Assembly (NCBI RefSeq): GCF_016595275.2
Contig: NZ_JAENIQ020000004.1
Span: 1 to 64,000, forward strand
Length of the DNA: 64,000 bases
Direction of reading: 5' to 3'
Source of the DNA: Corynebacterium pygosceleis
GTDB taxonomy: Bacteria; Actinomycetota; Actinomycetes; Mycobacteriales; Mycobacteriaceae
A program made the translations under genes and the position numbers. Each line of letters begins with the position of its first letter. Positions within the stretch are counted from its first letter, which is position 1. The notes under the pieces were generated by a model that did no database searches, was not told the DNA's origin, and worked only from the letters and a program-made list of their open reading frames with translations. Of the stretch, positions 35,840 to 44,533 are shown one piece after another.

Positions 35840-37630
35840 TCACCCGAACGCCGACGACGCGGCGTCGACCGGTGCACCCACCGGATACACACCGGGACGT
35901 CCCGCCGCGGTGGCGTAGCTCTGCGCCCAGTAGGACACGGCCTGCGGGTCGAGGACGGTGGTGGTGTGGTGCCAGTCGGCCTGGGTGCGTTCGGGTGTGA
36001 CATCGACGCAGAGATACCCGTGGTAACGCAGGTCGATCCACTTGAACCAGGGGCAGAGGTCGCGCAGTGCCCGCTGTGCCGGTTCCATCGCGGGGCCGGT
36101 CACGGCCTCAAGTTCCCGGTTCTTCGTGACCGTGTCGAACACCGACGCTCCGGTGATCGAGGGCGCGATGAATTCCGCGGCGACGCTGTCTCCCCCGCGC
36201 ATCCGGCGGTAGGTGAAGGCGTCCCGGGGGATGTCGGCGGCCCAGGAGGTGTGGATGTCGCCGGTGAGGAACACGACGTCGGTGCGCCCGGCGGCGGTGA
36301 TGGCGTCGATGAGTTTCTGCCGTTCAGCCATGTAGCCGTCCCACTGGTCGGTGTTCACCGCCAGTCCGTTCGGGGGGATGCCGAGCTGGTTGACCAGCCA
36401 GTCGTGGATGGTGGGGTCGAGGGTGTCGGGGATGGTCATGGGGGCGAACATGACCTCGTTGCCGATCATCTGCCACTGCGCGGTCGATGTGGTGACGGCG
36501 GTGGTGAGCCAGTCGAACTGGGTCTGGCCGAGCATGGATCGACCGTCGCGGCCGACCGCCCGGAGGAAGTCCGGGTCGGTGATTCCCGAGAGGCTCTGCT
36601 CCACCTGGACGTCCCGGTAACTGCGCAGGTCGGGGATGATGAGCTCCATCAGTGAACCCCACCGCAGGGTGCGGTACAGGTGCCGGTGGTCCGCGGACCC
36701 CTGGGTGCGGACGGGCATCCACTCGAAGTAGGCGCGGGTCGCGGCCGACTTGAGTGCGGCGAACTCCGCACCGGACCAGGCGTTGTCCCCCGTTGCTCCG
36801 TCGCTCCAGGTGTTGTCGGCGAATTCGTGGTCGTCCCAGATGCAGACCATCGGCTTCGCGGCGTGCAGATCGGCGAGATGCGGATCGCGGTGGTAGCAGC
36901 CCTGACGGATCCGGTAGTCCGTGAGACTCACCGTACGGTGCGGTGGCTGCACGGGCCGTATGACGCTGCCGTAGGTTCCGGTGTACCCGCCGCTCTCGTA
37001 CTCGTAGGTGTAGTCACCCAGGTGCAGGACGAACTCGATGTCGTCACGCGCGGCCATGTCGCGGTAACCGAGGAAGTGTCCGGCCTCGTAGTTGGCGCAG
37101 CTTGTCACACCGAAACGGACGTTGCGCGGCCGGGTGTACGCCCCGGGGGCGGTGCGGGTTCGTCCCGTCCTGGAGACCGCACCCGCAGCGGGACCGTCGA
37201 GGACGGTGAAGCGGTAGAAGTATGTCGTGGCGGGTTCCAGTCCGGTGACGTCGACCTTGACGGTGTGGTCGAAGGCGGTCCCGGTGTGCTCGCGCCCGCT
37301 GCGCACGATGCGGGTGAACACGGGGTCGAGGGCGACGTCCCACCGCACGGCGGTGGTGTCACCGAGACCGGAGCCGGGTGTCGCCTCGGGCACGGGGGTG
37401 ACACGGGTCCAGATGATGACGGCGTCCGGGAGGGGGTCACCGGAGGCGACGGAATGCAGGAAGACCGGATTCCCGGGGGATTCCGGGTCCGCGTGGGCGG
37501 TTCCGCCGGTCGCGGCGAGCCGGGCGCCCGCGAGGGCCGCACCGGCGAAGGCCGTGCCCCTGAGGAAGGCACGGCGGTCGAGACCGCGTGCGGTGTCCGG
37601 GTTGTACTGAGGTCGGGTGGCGTGCTGCAT
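35840..37630 (-). CDS. phoD: Tat-exported alkaline phosphatase/phosphodiesterase PhoD
   Basis: Secreted Ca/Fe-dependent phosphomonoesterase/phosphodiesterase that releases phosphate from organic esters. The 596-aa precursor has a twin-arginine signal (LDRRAFLRGTAFAGAALAG, about residues 17-35, cleavage after HADP-region), the PhoD N-terminal fibronectin-like domain, and the metallophosphatase motifs VLHLGDYTYEY, CIWDDHEFADN, GNEVMFAP and FLTGDIHTSWAAD. ATG 37628-37630 places the Tat motif correctly. In-phase TTCACC repeats upstream suggest control by PhoR, with pst and phoRS in the same window. Confidence 0.94.
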   Translation of the reverse strand: MQHATRPQYNPDTARGLDRRAFLRGTAFAGAALAGARLAATGGTAHADPESPGNPVFLHSVASGDPLPDAVIIWTRVTPVPEATPGSGLGDTTAVRWDVALDPVFTRIVRSGREHTGTAFDHTVKVDVTGLEPATTYFYRFTVLDGPAAGAVSRTGRTRTAPGAYTRPRNVRFGVTSCANYEAGHFLGYRDMAARDDIEFVLHLGDYTYEYESGGYTGTYGSVIRPVQPPHRTVSLTDYRIRQGCYHRDPHLADLHAAKPMVCIWDDHEFADNTWSDGATGDNAWSGAEFAALKSAATRAYFEWMPVRTQGSADHRHLYRTLRWGSLMELIIPDLRSYRDVQVEQSLSGITDPDFLRAVGRDGRSMLGQTQFDWLTTAVTTSTAQWQMIGNEVMFAPMTIPDTLDPTIHDWLVNQLGIPPNGLAVNTDQWDGYMAERQKLIDAITAAGRTDVVFLTGDIHTSWAADIPRDAFTYRRMRGGDSVAAEFIAPSITGASVFDTVTKNRELEAVTGPAMEPAQRALRDLCPWFKWIDLRYHGYLCVDVTPERTQADWHHTTTVLDPQAVSYWAQSYATAAGRPGVYPVGAPVDAASSAFG

Positions 37631-37766
37631 TCTCGGATCCCCTGGGCTGGTCCGTCGGGTGGCTTGTCCCGGGGACCGTGTCCATCCGGGATACCGCAGC
37701 ACGGTAACAATCCCGAGGGGTCGAGAATCACGCTTTTTTGCAGGTCACCAACGTTTCCCAGGGAGC

Positions 37767-37806
37767 TTCACCCGGGTGGTGGCGATGTTTCACCGGACAT
37801 TCACCC
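37767..37806 (+). promoter_or_regulatory. Candidate PhoR repeats upstream of phoD
   Basis: TTCACCC at 37767-37773, TTCACCG at 37789-37795 and TTCACCC at 37800-37806 are direct repeats spaced 22 and 11 bp, all on one helical phase. The last two form a 7-4-7 direct repeat of PhoP type. They lie about 140-175 bp upstream of the phoD start. Confidence 0.55.
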
Positions 37807-37886
37807 GGGCGTTCGTCCCGGGTAACTGTACGGGGGTGGGCGGACCCGCCGGAGGAGGCGTCACACGTCTGCCCCGCATCGACGGA

Positions 37887-38366
37887 TCAGATCGGGAGGT
37901 TCGCCTCGATCAGTTCGATGATCTCGTCGTCCTCCGGATCGGTCCGGGGGTCGAAGCGCCCGAGGACCTCCCCCGCCTCATCGACGACGAACTTCTCGAA
38001 GTTCCAGGAGATGTCCTCCCCACCGGTCTCCTTCTTGAGGAAGGTGTACAGCGGGTGCTCGTTCTCCCCGTTCACGTCCGTCTTGGCGAGCAGCGGGAAG
38101 GACACCCCGTACGTCGAGGAGCAGAACCCTGCGATCTCCCCGGCGTCGCCCGGTTCCTGCGCGCCGAACTGGTTGCAGGGGACACCGATGACGAAGAAGC
38201 CGCGCATGCGGAATTCGTCGTAGATGTCCTGCAGTCCCTCGTACTGTCCGGTCAGACCGCACTCGCTGGCGGTGTTGACGATGAGCAGGACGTGACCGGC
38301 CCAGTCGGCCATGGTGGTGTCACGGCCGTCGAGGGTGGTCACGGGAATGTCGTGGAGGGAACTCAT
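37887..38366 (-). CDS. mpx: Glutathione peroxidase-family mycothiol peroxidase
   Basis: Thiol peroxidase that detoxifies peroxides; the C. glutamicum homologue uses mycothiol and thioredoxin. The 159-aa protein has the peroxidatic Cys in NTASECGLTGQYEGL (Cys36), a second Cys in GVPCNQFGAQEPG (Cys64) and the conserved WNFEKFVVDEAG with the catalytic Trp-Asn. Cys, not selenocysteine. It lies 11 bp upstream of the dctA end on the same strand but in front of the phoD promoter region. MshD in this window makes its likely co-substrate. Confidence 0.92.
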   Translation of the reverse strand: MSSLHDIPVTTLDGRDTTMADWAGHVLLIVNTASECGLTGQYEGLQDIYDEFRMRGFFVIGVPCNQFGAQEPGDAGEIAGFCSSTYGVSFPLLAKTDVNGENEHPLYTFLKKETGGEDISWNFEKFVVDEAGEVLGRFDPRTDPEDDEIIELIEANLPI

Positions 38367-38377
38367 GTCCTCCGAGT

Positions 38378-39823
38378 CTAGTGGTTCCGGTAGGCGTCCA
38401 GGTCCACCTGCGGGGTGGGCTGGAGCCGTTCCGTGGCTGGGTTGACCACGGTCGGGTTCTTCAGGTCGACGGTGTCGTCCACCTCGGACTCGATGTAGGG
38501 GATCTTCCCGTCGAGCACGTCATGGACGCGCTGACTGTCGATCGTTCCGGTCCAGCGTCCGACCAGCAGGGTGGCCACGGCGTTGCCGGAGAAGTTGGTC
38601 AGGGCGCGGGCCTCGGACATGAACCGGTCGATGCCGACGATGATGCCGACCCCGTCGAGGAGCTCGGGGCGGTGGGACTGCAGGCCGGCGGCGAGGGTGG
38701 CGATACCCGCACCGGAGACGCCCGCTGCCCCCTTGGACGCGATGATCATGAAGACGAGCAGGCTGATCTGCTCGCCCATGGCGAGCGGCTTGTTCATCGC
38801 GTCGGAGATGAAGATCGAGGCCATGGTGAGGTAGATCGCGGTGCCGTCGAGGTTGAAGGAGTAACCGGTGGGGACGACGATGCCGACGGTGGGCTTCTCG
38901 ACACCGATGTGCTCCATCTTGCGCATGAGGTTCGGCAGGGCGGACTCGGAGGACGACGTCGCGACGATGAGCAGGTACTCGCGGGCCAGGTACTTCGCGA
39001 GCTTGAAGATGTTGAAGCCGCCGAAGACGCGGAGGACGGCGCCGAGGACACCGAAGATGAAGATCACGCAGGTGATGTAGAAGGCGATCATGAGGATCGC
39101 GAGCTGCTTGACCGCGTCGATGCCGGTCGCGCCGACGACTCCGGCGATGGCACCGAACGCGCCGATCGGGGCGAGCCACAGGATCATCGTCAGCATCTTG
39201 AAAACGAGCTTCTGCAGGTGCGCGATGCCCGCGAGGATCGGCTCCCCGGTGCGTCCGAGGGACTGGAGGGCGAACCCGACGAGGAGGGCGATGAAGAGGG
39301 TCTGGAGGACGGAGCCTGAGGTCAGCGCGGAGAAGATCGTCTCGGGGATGATCGACTGGATGAAGCCGATGGTGCCGCCGCCGTGCTCGGCCTTGGACGC
39401 GAAGCTCTGGCCGGCGTCCCGGGTGGCCTCGATGTTCAGGCCGTCACCGGGCTGGATCAGGTTTCCGACGACCAGACCGATGCCGAGGGCGAAGGTGGAC
39501 ATCGTGATGAAGTAGGTGAGCGCGATGCCACCGGCCCTGCCGACGGAGGCCGCCGCGCGGACGGAACCGATGCCGAGGACGATGGTGCAGAAGATCACCG
39601 GGGAGATCATCATCTTGATCAGGGACACGAACATCGTGCCGACGACCTTGAAACCGGCTGCGGCGTCAGGGGCGACCAGACCGAAGGCGATGCCTGCGAC
39701 GACGGCGACGATGACCGCGATGTAGAGCCAGTGGGTGCTGTCCTTCTTCGTCTTCGGTTCCGCGATACGCGGGCCGGAGGCGGTGGGCCCCTGCGCGACG
39801 GGCAGGGAACCGGATTGCGTCAT
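38378..39823 (-). CDS. dctA: C4-dicarboxylate:cation symporter DctA
   Basis: Secondary importer for succinate, fumarate and malate (DAACS family). The 481-aa protein has eight helices and two re-entrant loops; the substrate/ion motifs are ATSSSESALPNLMRKMEHIGV (serine-rich loop), VPTGYSFNLDGTAIYLTMAS and ASKGAAGVSGAGIATLAAGL. A 30-residue polar N terminus precedes the first helix. The start may also be ATG 39838. A RamA-like inverted repeat lies 211 bp upstream, and a second, unrelated dicarboxylate transporter is encoded at 42730-44433. Confidence 0.93.
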   Translation of the reverse strand: MTQSGSLPVAQGPTASGPRIAEPKTKKDSTHWLYIAVIVAVVAGIAFGLVAPDAAAGFKVVGTMFVSLIKMMISPVIFCTIVLGIGSVRAAASVGRAGGIALTYFITMSTFALGIGLVVGNLIQPGDGLNIEATRDAGQSFASKAEHGGGTIGFIQSIIPETIFSALTSGSVLQTLFIALLVGFALQSLGRTGEPILAGIAHLQKLVFKMLTMILWLAPIGAFGAIAGVVGATGIDAVKQLAILMIAFYITCVIFIFGVLGAVLRVFGGFNIFKLAKYLAREYLLIVATSSSESALPNLMRKMEHIGVEKPTVGIVVPTGYSFNLDGTAIYLTMASIFISDAMNKPLAMGEQISLLVFMIIASKGAAGVSGAGIATLAAGLQSHRPELLDGVGIIVGIDRFMSEARALTNFSGNAVATLLVGRWTGTIDSQRVHDVLDGKIPYIESEVDDTVDLKNPTVVNPATERLQPTPQVDLDAYRNH

Positions 39824-40148
39824 GGGAGGTCCATTCATGAGCGGGGCCGGGGACTGACCCCGGCCCGTGGTGGGTTGGTACGTGGCCGGAGCACGTCCGG
39901 CGATGTCGTGACAGTACGCCCACGACCACCCCGGGGCAAAGCCCCCGGAACCGAATCCCCTACCCCGACGAGGGGAGAGCCGATCATCACGGTCCACGAC
40001 CTGCTCAGACCCGGCAGCAAAAACGCTGTACCCAGGGGGTATGACGAAAAATACCCCCTTCCCCACAGCCCCCTCACACACCCCCATGCGGGGCCGGCAC
40101 CCTCACGCCAACCGGGCACGAACGGACGCCGGCACGCGCCACTCCGGA
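39824..40148. promoter_or_regulatory. dctA upstream region with an A-G5-T inverted repeat
   Basis: 325 bp without a gene. AGGGGGTAT at 40034-40042 and its exact complement at 40051-40059 form a 9-bp inverted repeat with an 8-nt spacer rich in A. It could be an operator (tracts of RamA type) for dctA or the terminator of the oligopeptidase gene; on the minus strand the spacer reads TTTTCGTC, and no T tract follows the stem. Confidence 0.5.
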
Positions 40149-42320
40149 CTACTCGGTGCGGCCCGTCGCCTGGTGGATCAGCCAGGCGTACTCGAACGCG
40201 GTCTGCCGCCAGCGCTCGTAGCGGCCGGAGACCCCGCCGTGCCCGGCCGACATCTCCGTGCGGAGCAGGAAATCACCCGATGTCGCGGTGACGCGGAGCT
40301 TCGCGATCCACTTCGCCGGTTCGACGTAGAGCACCCGGGTGTCGTTCAGCGAGGTCACGGCGAGGATGTTCGGGTACGGCTTGGCGCCGATGTTCTCGTA
40401 GGGGGCGTAGGAGGCCATGTACTCGTACGCGGCCTTGTCGTGCAGCGGGTCCCCCCACTCCTCCCACTCGGTGACGGTGAGCGGCAGTTCCGGCATCAGC
40501 ATGCTGGTCAGGGGGTCGACGAACGGCACGACGGCCTCGATCGCCCGGAACCGGTCACCTCCCATGTTCGCGACCGCGCCCATGAGCAGACCGCCCGCGG
40601 ACCCGCCGAGGGCGACGAGCCGGTCGCGGGTGGTCACGCGTCGGTCCAGGAGGTCGTCCGCGACGTCGATGAAGTCGGTGAAGGTGTTCTTCTTCGACAT
40701 CGTCTTGCCGTTGTCGTACCAGAGGCGGCCCATCTCCCCGCCGCCGCGGATGTGGGCGAAGGCGGTGATCATGCCGCGGTCGAGCATCGACAGCCAGGAC
40801 ACCGAGAAGCCGGGGTCCATGGAGGATTCGTAGGACCCGTACCCGTAGAGCAGCGTCGGGTTCGGGCGGGTCAGGTCGAGATCGGTGCGGTGCAGGAGTG
40901 ACACGGGGATGCGGGCACCGTCGCGGGCCGTGACCCACAGGCGCGTGGCCGTGTAGTCCCGCGGGTCGTAGCCGCCGCGGACCTCCTGCTCCTTCAGCAG
41001 CACCCGTTCGCCGGTGGCGACGGTGTGGTTGTACAACTGGGCCGGGGTGACGAAGGAGGTGTAGCTGAGCCGGATGACGGGGGCATCCCACTCGGGCTGC
41101 CCGCCTGCGCCGACGCTGCTCAGTTCCTCGTCGAAGCGAATCTCCTCGAAGGTGCCGTACCCGTCGACGTCATCCAGCCGCATGACCGCGACCCGGCCGA
41201 TGGCCCCGGCGCGGTAGGCCAGGACGATGAAGTCACGGTAGGTGTCCACACCCTCGATCCGGACGTCGTCACGGTGCGGCACCAGCTGGCACAGCGAGCG
41301 CAGGTCCGTGAGCTCCCCGACGGCGCACTCCCCGACGGCGAAGTTCGGGCCGTCGGCGTTGTGGGTGACCAGCCAGCGGTCCTCGCCGCCGACGACCGCG
41401 TGGTCGACGTCGTACTCGATGCCGTTCTCACGCGGCAGCAGACACCGGAACTCCCCCGTCGGGTCGTCCATGTCCAGCACCCAGGTCTCGCTCGTGGTCT
41501 TGGATCCGGTGCTGATGATCACGAACCTCTCGCTGCGGGAGGTCCCGACGCCCGTCCAGAACCGTTCGTCCGGCTCGTGGAACACCCGTACGTCGTCCTC
41601 CATCGGGGTACCGACCCGGTGCCGCCAGACGGAGTCCGGCCGCCAGGCCTCGTCGACGCGCTGGTAGAAGATGTGGTCCTCCCCCACCCAGGTCGCACCG
41701 TAGGAGATACCCTCCAGCCGGTCGTCGAGGAGCTGACCGGTCTGCAGGTCCTTGATCCGGAGGGTGAAGCGCTCGTCACCCGCGGTGTCCACCGAGTAGG
41801 CGAGGTAGCGGCCGGAGCGGGTCACGCTCGACGCCCCGAGGGCGAAGAAATCGTGCCCCTCGGCGAGTTCGTTGCAGTCGAGGATGACCTCCTCCCCGTC
41901 GAGCGTGCCGCCCTCGGGGATCGCCGGTGGCACCCAGGCGTCGGCCCCGGGTTCGGCGGGCACCCGGCAGGAGATGCCGTAGCTCGATCCCTCGACGGTC
42001 CGACCGAAGTACCACCAGCCGCCGGCACGTGTGGGGACGGACATGTCCGTCTCCTTCACCCGGGACTTTATCTCGGTGAAGATGTTTTCCCGCAGTTTCT
42101 CCAGGTCGGCGGTCATCGCGTCGGTGTAGGCGTTCTCCGCACGCAGATGGTCGAGGGTCTCCTCCGAGTCCTTGTCCCGCAGCCACTCGTAGTCGTCCAC
42201 GAGGCGGTGTCCGTGGTGCTCCCGGATGACCGGGTGCCGGGCCGCCAGCGGTGGCCGCAGCGGGGCGCCTCCGGTGTTCGTCTCGTTCGATCCTCTTGCT
42301 CCGGAATCAGCGTTGTCCAT
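40149..42320 (-). CDS. ptrB: Oligopeptidase B (S9 family serine peptidase)
   Basis: Cytoplasmic peptidase cleaving short peptides after basic residues. The 723-aa protein has an N-terminal seven-bladed propeller and a C-terminal alpha/beta hydrolase domain with nucleophile Ser in ALGGSAGGLLMGAV, Asp in SLNDTRVLYVEPAKW and His in SAGHGGVSGRYERW. The S9A signature YGYGSYESSMDPGFSVSWL precedes them. ATG 42318-42320 lies 7 nt after TAGCAT on the minus strand (leaderless); a GTG at 42344 in frame is upstream of that -10. Confidence 0.93.
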   Translation of the reverse strand: MDNADSGARGSNETNTGGAPLRPPLAARHPVIREHHGHRLVDDYEWLRDKDSEETLDHLRAENAYTDAMTADLEKLRENIFTEIKSRVKETDMSVPTRAGGWWYFGRTVEGSSYGISCRVPAEPGADAWVPPAIPEGGTLDGEEVILDCNELAEGHDFFALGASSVTRSGRYLAYSVDTAGDERFTLRIKDLQTGQLLDDRLEGISYGATWVGEDHIFYQRVDEAWRPDSVWRHRVGTPMEDDVRVFHEPDERFWTGVGTSRSERFVIISTGSKTTSETWVLDMDDPTGEFRCLLPRENGIEYDVDHAVVGGEDRWLVTHNADGPNFAVGECAVGELTDLRSLCQLVPHRDDVRIEGVDTYRDFIVLAYRAGAIGRVAVMRLDDVDGYGTFEEIRFDEELSSVGAGGQPEWDAPVIRLSYTSFVTPAQLYNHTVATGERVLLKEQEVRGGYDPRDYTATRLWVTARDGARIPVSLLHRTDLDLTRPNPTLLYGYGSYESSMDPGFSVSWLSMLDRGMITAFAHIRGGGEMGRLWYDNGKTMSKKNTFTDFIDVADDLLDRRVTTRDRLVALGGSAGGLLMGAVANMGGDRFRAIEAVVPFVDPLTSMLMPELPLTVTEWEEWGDPLHDKAAYEYMASYAPYENIGAKPYPNILAVTSLNDTRVLYVEPAKWIAKLRVTATSGDFLLRTEMSAGHGGVSGRYERWRQTAFEYAWLIHQATGRTE

Positions 42321-42729
42321 TCCGTCGATGCTACCCGTGTCCACCGGGCGTACGTCACCGGAGGAAGAGTCCGGACACAGGCCCGACGGATGCCCGTTTC
42401 TCAGCTCCGGAACAGTGTCGGCTCAGAAAGCCTCCACCCCCTCACGCCACCCCCTCCCTTTCCGCTGCAATTGGGACTGACCACCACTTTCGCAGCACTT
42501 TTGAGACCTGCGCCATACTGCAACATCGACTGTTAACTGTCAAACACGCGCTCACGATACATTTATTTCGAACACCGTCTAGCAAGGACGCAGACGGAAT
42601 ACCCGCAGCGAAGTGACAGAACCGGACAGGGGGCGACCTGCGGAATGTCCGGTTCCGTCGGTCACCGTCCCGTCGTGGACACCGACACCGCGGGTATCCC
42701 CTGTGACACCCACAGTTGAAAGAGGCGCC
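42321..42729. promoter_or_regulatory. Control region between ptrB and the DASS transporter
   Basis: 409 bp without a gene. It contains twin ACCCCCT heptamers at 42436-42442 and 42449-42455 (RamA-type tracts), an AT-rich segment at about 42480-42590 likely to carry the transporter promoter, and a 10-bp leader hairpin (42619-42628/42646-42655) about 75 nt before the start codon. Confidence 0.5.
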
Positions 42730-44433
42730 ATGTCCAAACAGATCGACAACATCGGTGACCACGAGTCCATCGTGTCGCACCCCTATCTTTCGGCGAAGTC
42801 GCACGGTGACGTCGACCCGTTCGAGCACCACGACATCGGACCCGGCGCACCCGAGAAATCCCCGGGACAGGAGGCCGAGGCCTCCGATCCGCGGGAACTG
42901 GTCCGGCAGCGGATCGGCCTCGTCGCCGGTGTGCTGGTCGCGGCCCTGGTCTACTGGATCATGCCGCAGGATTCCACGACCCACGAGATGCGTTCCACCG
43001 CCGCGATCGCCGCGCTCATGGGCGTGTGGTGGATGACCGAGGCCATCCCGATCCCGATCACGGCCCTCCTTCCCCTGGTCCTGTTCCCGGCGTTCAACGT
43101 CGCCAAGATCAAGGAGTTCTCCGGGGCCTACACCTCCTCGGTGATCTTCCTCTTCATGGGCGGGTTCATGCTCGCGCTGGCGATGCAGCGGTGGAACCTG
43201 CACCGGAGGATCTCCCTGCACATCGTGAAGGCGATGGGAACGTCCTCCGCCACGATCATCCTGGGATTCATGATCGCCACCGGATTCCTGTCGATGTGGG
43301 TGTCCAACACCGCGACCGCCGTGATGATGCTCCCCATCGGTGTCTCCGTCCTGACGCTGATCAACAACAGCCTCGACGCGGACAAGCGCCGCGAGCTGGG
43401 CGAGGATCCCGCGGCCCTGGACGATTCCGAGGGCGGCCCCGCGGAACCGCCGAAGACCAATTTCGGCATCGCCCTGATGCTCGGCATCGCCTACGCCGCG
43501 TCCATCGGTTCACTGGGCACCATCATCGGCACTCCGCCGAACACCCTGCTCGCCGGCTACATGGCGGACCAGGGGCACCCCATCGGGTTCGGCGAGTGGA
43601 TGCTGGTCGGTGTGCCGCTCGCGGTCGTCCTCATGCTCGTCTGCTGGTTCGTGCTCGTGAAGGTCCTGTTCAAGCCCGAGGTCGACCACATTCCCGGCGG
43701 CCGGGAGATGATGGACCGTGAGCTGAAGGCCATGGGGTCGATGTCCGCCGGTGAGAAACTCGTCGGCGTCATCTTCGTCCTCGCCGCCGTCTCCTGGATC
43801 GGCATCCCCCTCCTCTTCAAGGACACGACCTTCGCCGGAAACTTCAGCGCCGCGGTGATCGCCATGGTCGTGGGCATCCTGCTGTTCATCATTCCGGCGG
43901 ACCTGAAGAAGGGCACTCCGCTGCTGGACTGGCACACCGCCCTCGAACTGCCCTGGGGCGTCCTCCTGCTCTTCGGTGGTGGTCTGGCGCTGTCCAAGCA
44001 GTTCTCCGGAACCGGACTGTCGGAGTGGATCGGTACCCGTGTCGGCTCCCTGGACAACCTGCCGATCTTCCTCCTGATCCTCGTCGTCGCCGGCATCGTC
44101 CTGATCCTGACGGAGTTCACCTCCAACACGGCGACGGCGGCCACCTTCCTCCCGGTCGTCGGCGGTGTCGCCGTCGGTCTCGGGATGAACCAGATGTACC
44201 TGGCGATCCCCGTCGCCCTGGCCGCCACCTCCGCCTTCATGCTTCCCGTGGCCACGCCGCCGAACGCCATCGCCTACGGTTCCGGCTACGTGTCCATGAA
44301 CAACATGGTCAAGACCGGTGTCTGGTTGAACATCATCGCGCTCGTCCTCATCACGGCTCTCGTGATGACCATCGGTGTCGCGGTGTTCGACCTGAACACC
44401 CCGCTGCCCCCGGCCCCCGCACCCGCCGGCTGA
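42730..44433 (+). CDS. DASS-family sodium:dicarboxylate symporter (DccT-like)
   Basis: Na+-coupled importer of C4-dicarboxylates of the SLC13/DASS family, similar to C. glutamicum DccT. The 567-aa protein has a hydrophilic N terminus of about 60 residues and 11-12 helices. The two inverted-repeat SNT motifs that bind sodium and substrate are present: WVSNTATAVMMLPIG and EFTSNTATAATFLPVVGG, plus GTIIGTPPNTLLAGYM. A strong terminator follows. It differs in family from DctA, so the organism has two independent dicarboxylate uptake routes within 5 kb. Confidence 0.92.
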   Translation: MSKQIDNIGDHESIVSHPYLSAKSHGDVDPFEHHDIGPGAPEKSPGQEAEASDPRELVRQRIGLVAGVLVAALVYWIMPQDSTTHEMRSTAAIAALMGVWWMTEAIPIPITALLPLVLFPAFNVAKIKEFSGAYTSSVIFLFMGGFMLALAMQRWNLHRRISLHIVKAMGTSSATIILGFMIATGFLSMWVSNTATAVMMLPIGVSVLTLINNSLDADKRRELGEDPAALDDSEGGPAEPPKTNFGIALMLGIAYAASIGSLGTIIGTPPNTLLAGYMADQGHPIGFGEWMLVGVPLAVVLMLVCWFVLVKVLFKPEVDHIPGGREMMDRELKAMGSMSAGEKLVGVIFVLAAVSWIGIPLLFKDTTFAGNFSAAVIAMVVGILLFIIPADLKKGTPLLDWHTALELPWGVLLLFGGGLALSKQFSGTGLSEWIGTRVGSLDNLPIFLLILVVAGIVLILTEFTSNTATAATFLPVVGGVAVGLGMNQMYLAIPVALAATSAFMLPVATPPNAIAYGSGYVSMNNMVKTGVWLNIIALVLITALVMTIGVAVFDLNTPLPPAPAPAG

Positions 44434-44454
44434 CGGTGACCCGAACAGACCGCA

Positions 44455-44494
44455 AACGGCGCCCCTCCCCCGATGACCGGGGAGGGGCGCCGTT
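44455..44494 (+). terminator. Intrinsic terminator of the DASS transporter gene
   Basis: Perfect 16-bp stem (44455-44470/44479-44494) with an 8-nt loop, its right arm running into TTTT. Confidence 0.92.
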
Positions 44495-44500
44495 TTCTTC

Positions 44501-44530
44501 CGTCCACGTTCCGGCGGTGGAACGTGGACG
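44501..44530. terminator. Second hairpin, for the iron transporter operon
   Basis: Perfect 12-bp stem (44501-44512/44519-44530) with a 6-nt loop, 3 bp from the stop of the ATPase gene on the minus strand. Confidence 0.7.
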
Positions 44531-44533
44531 GAA

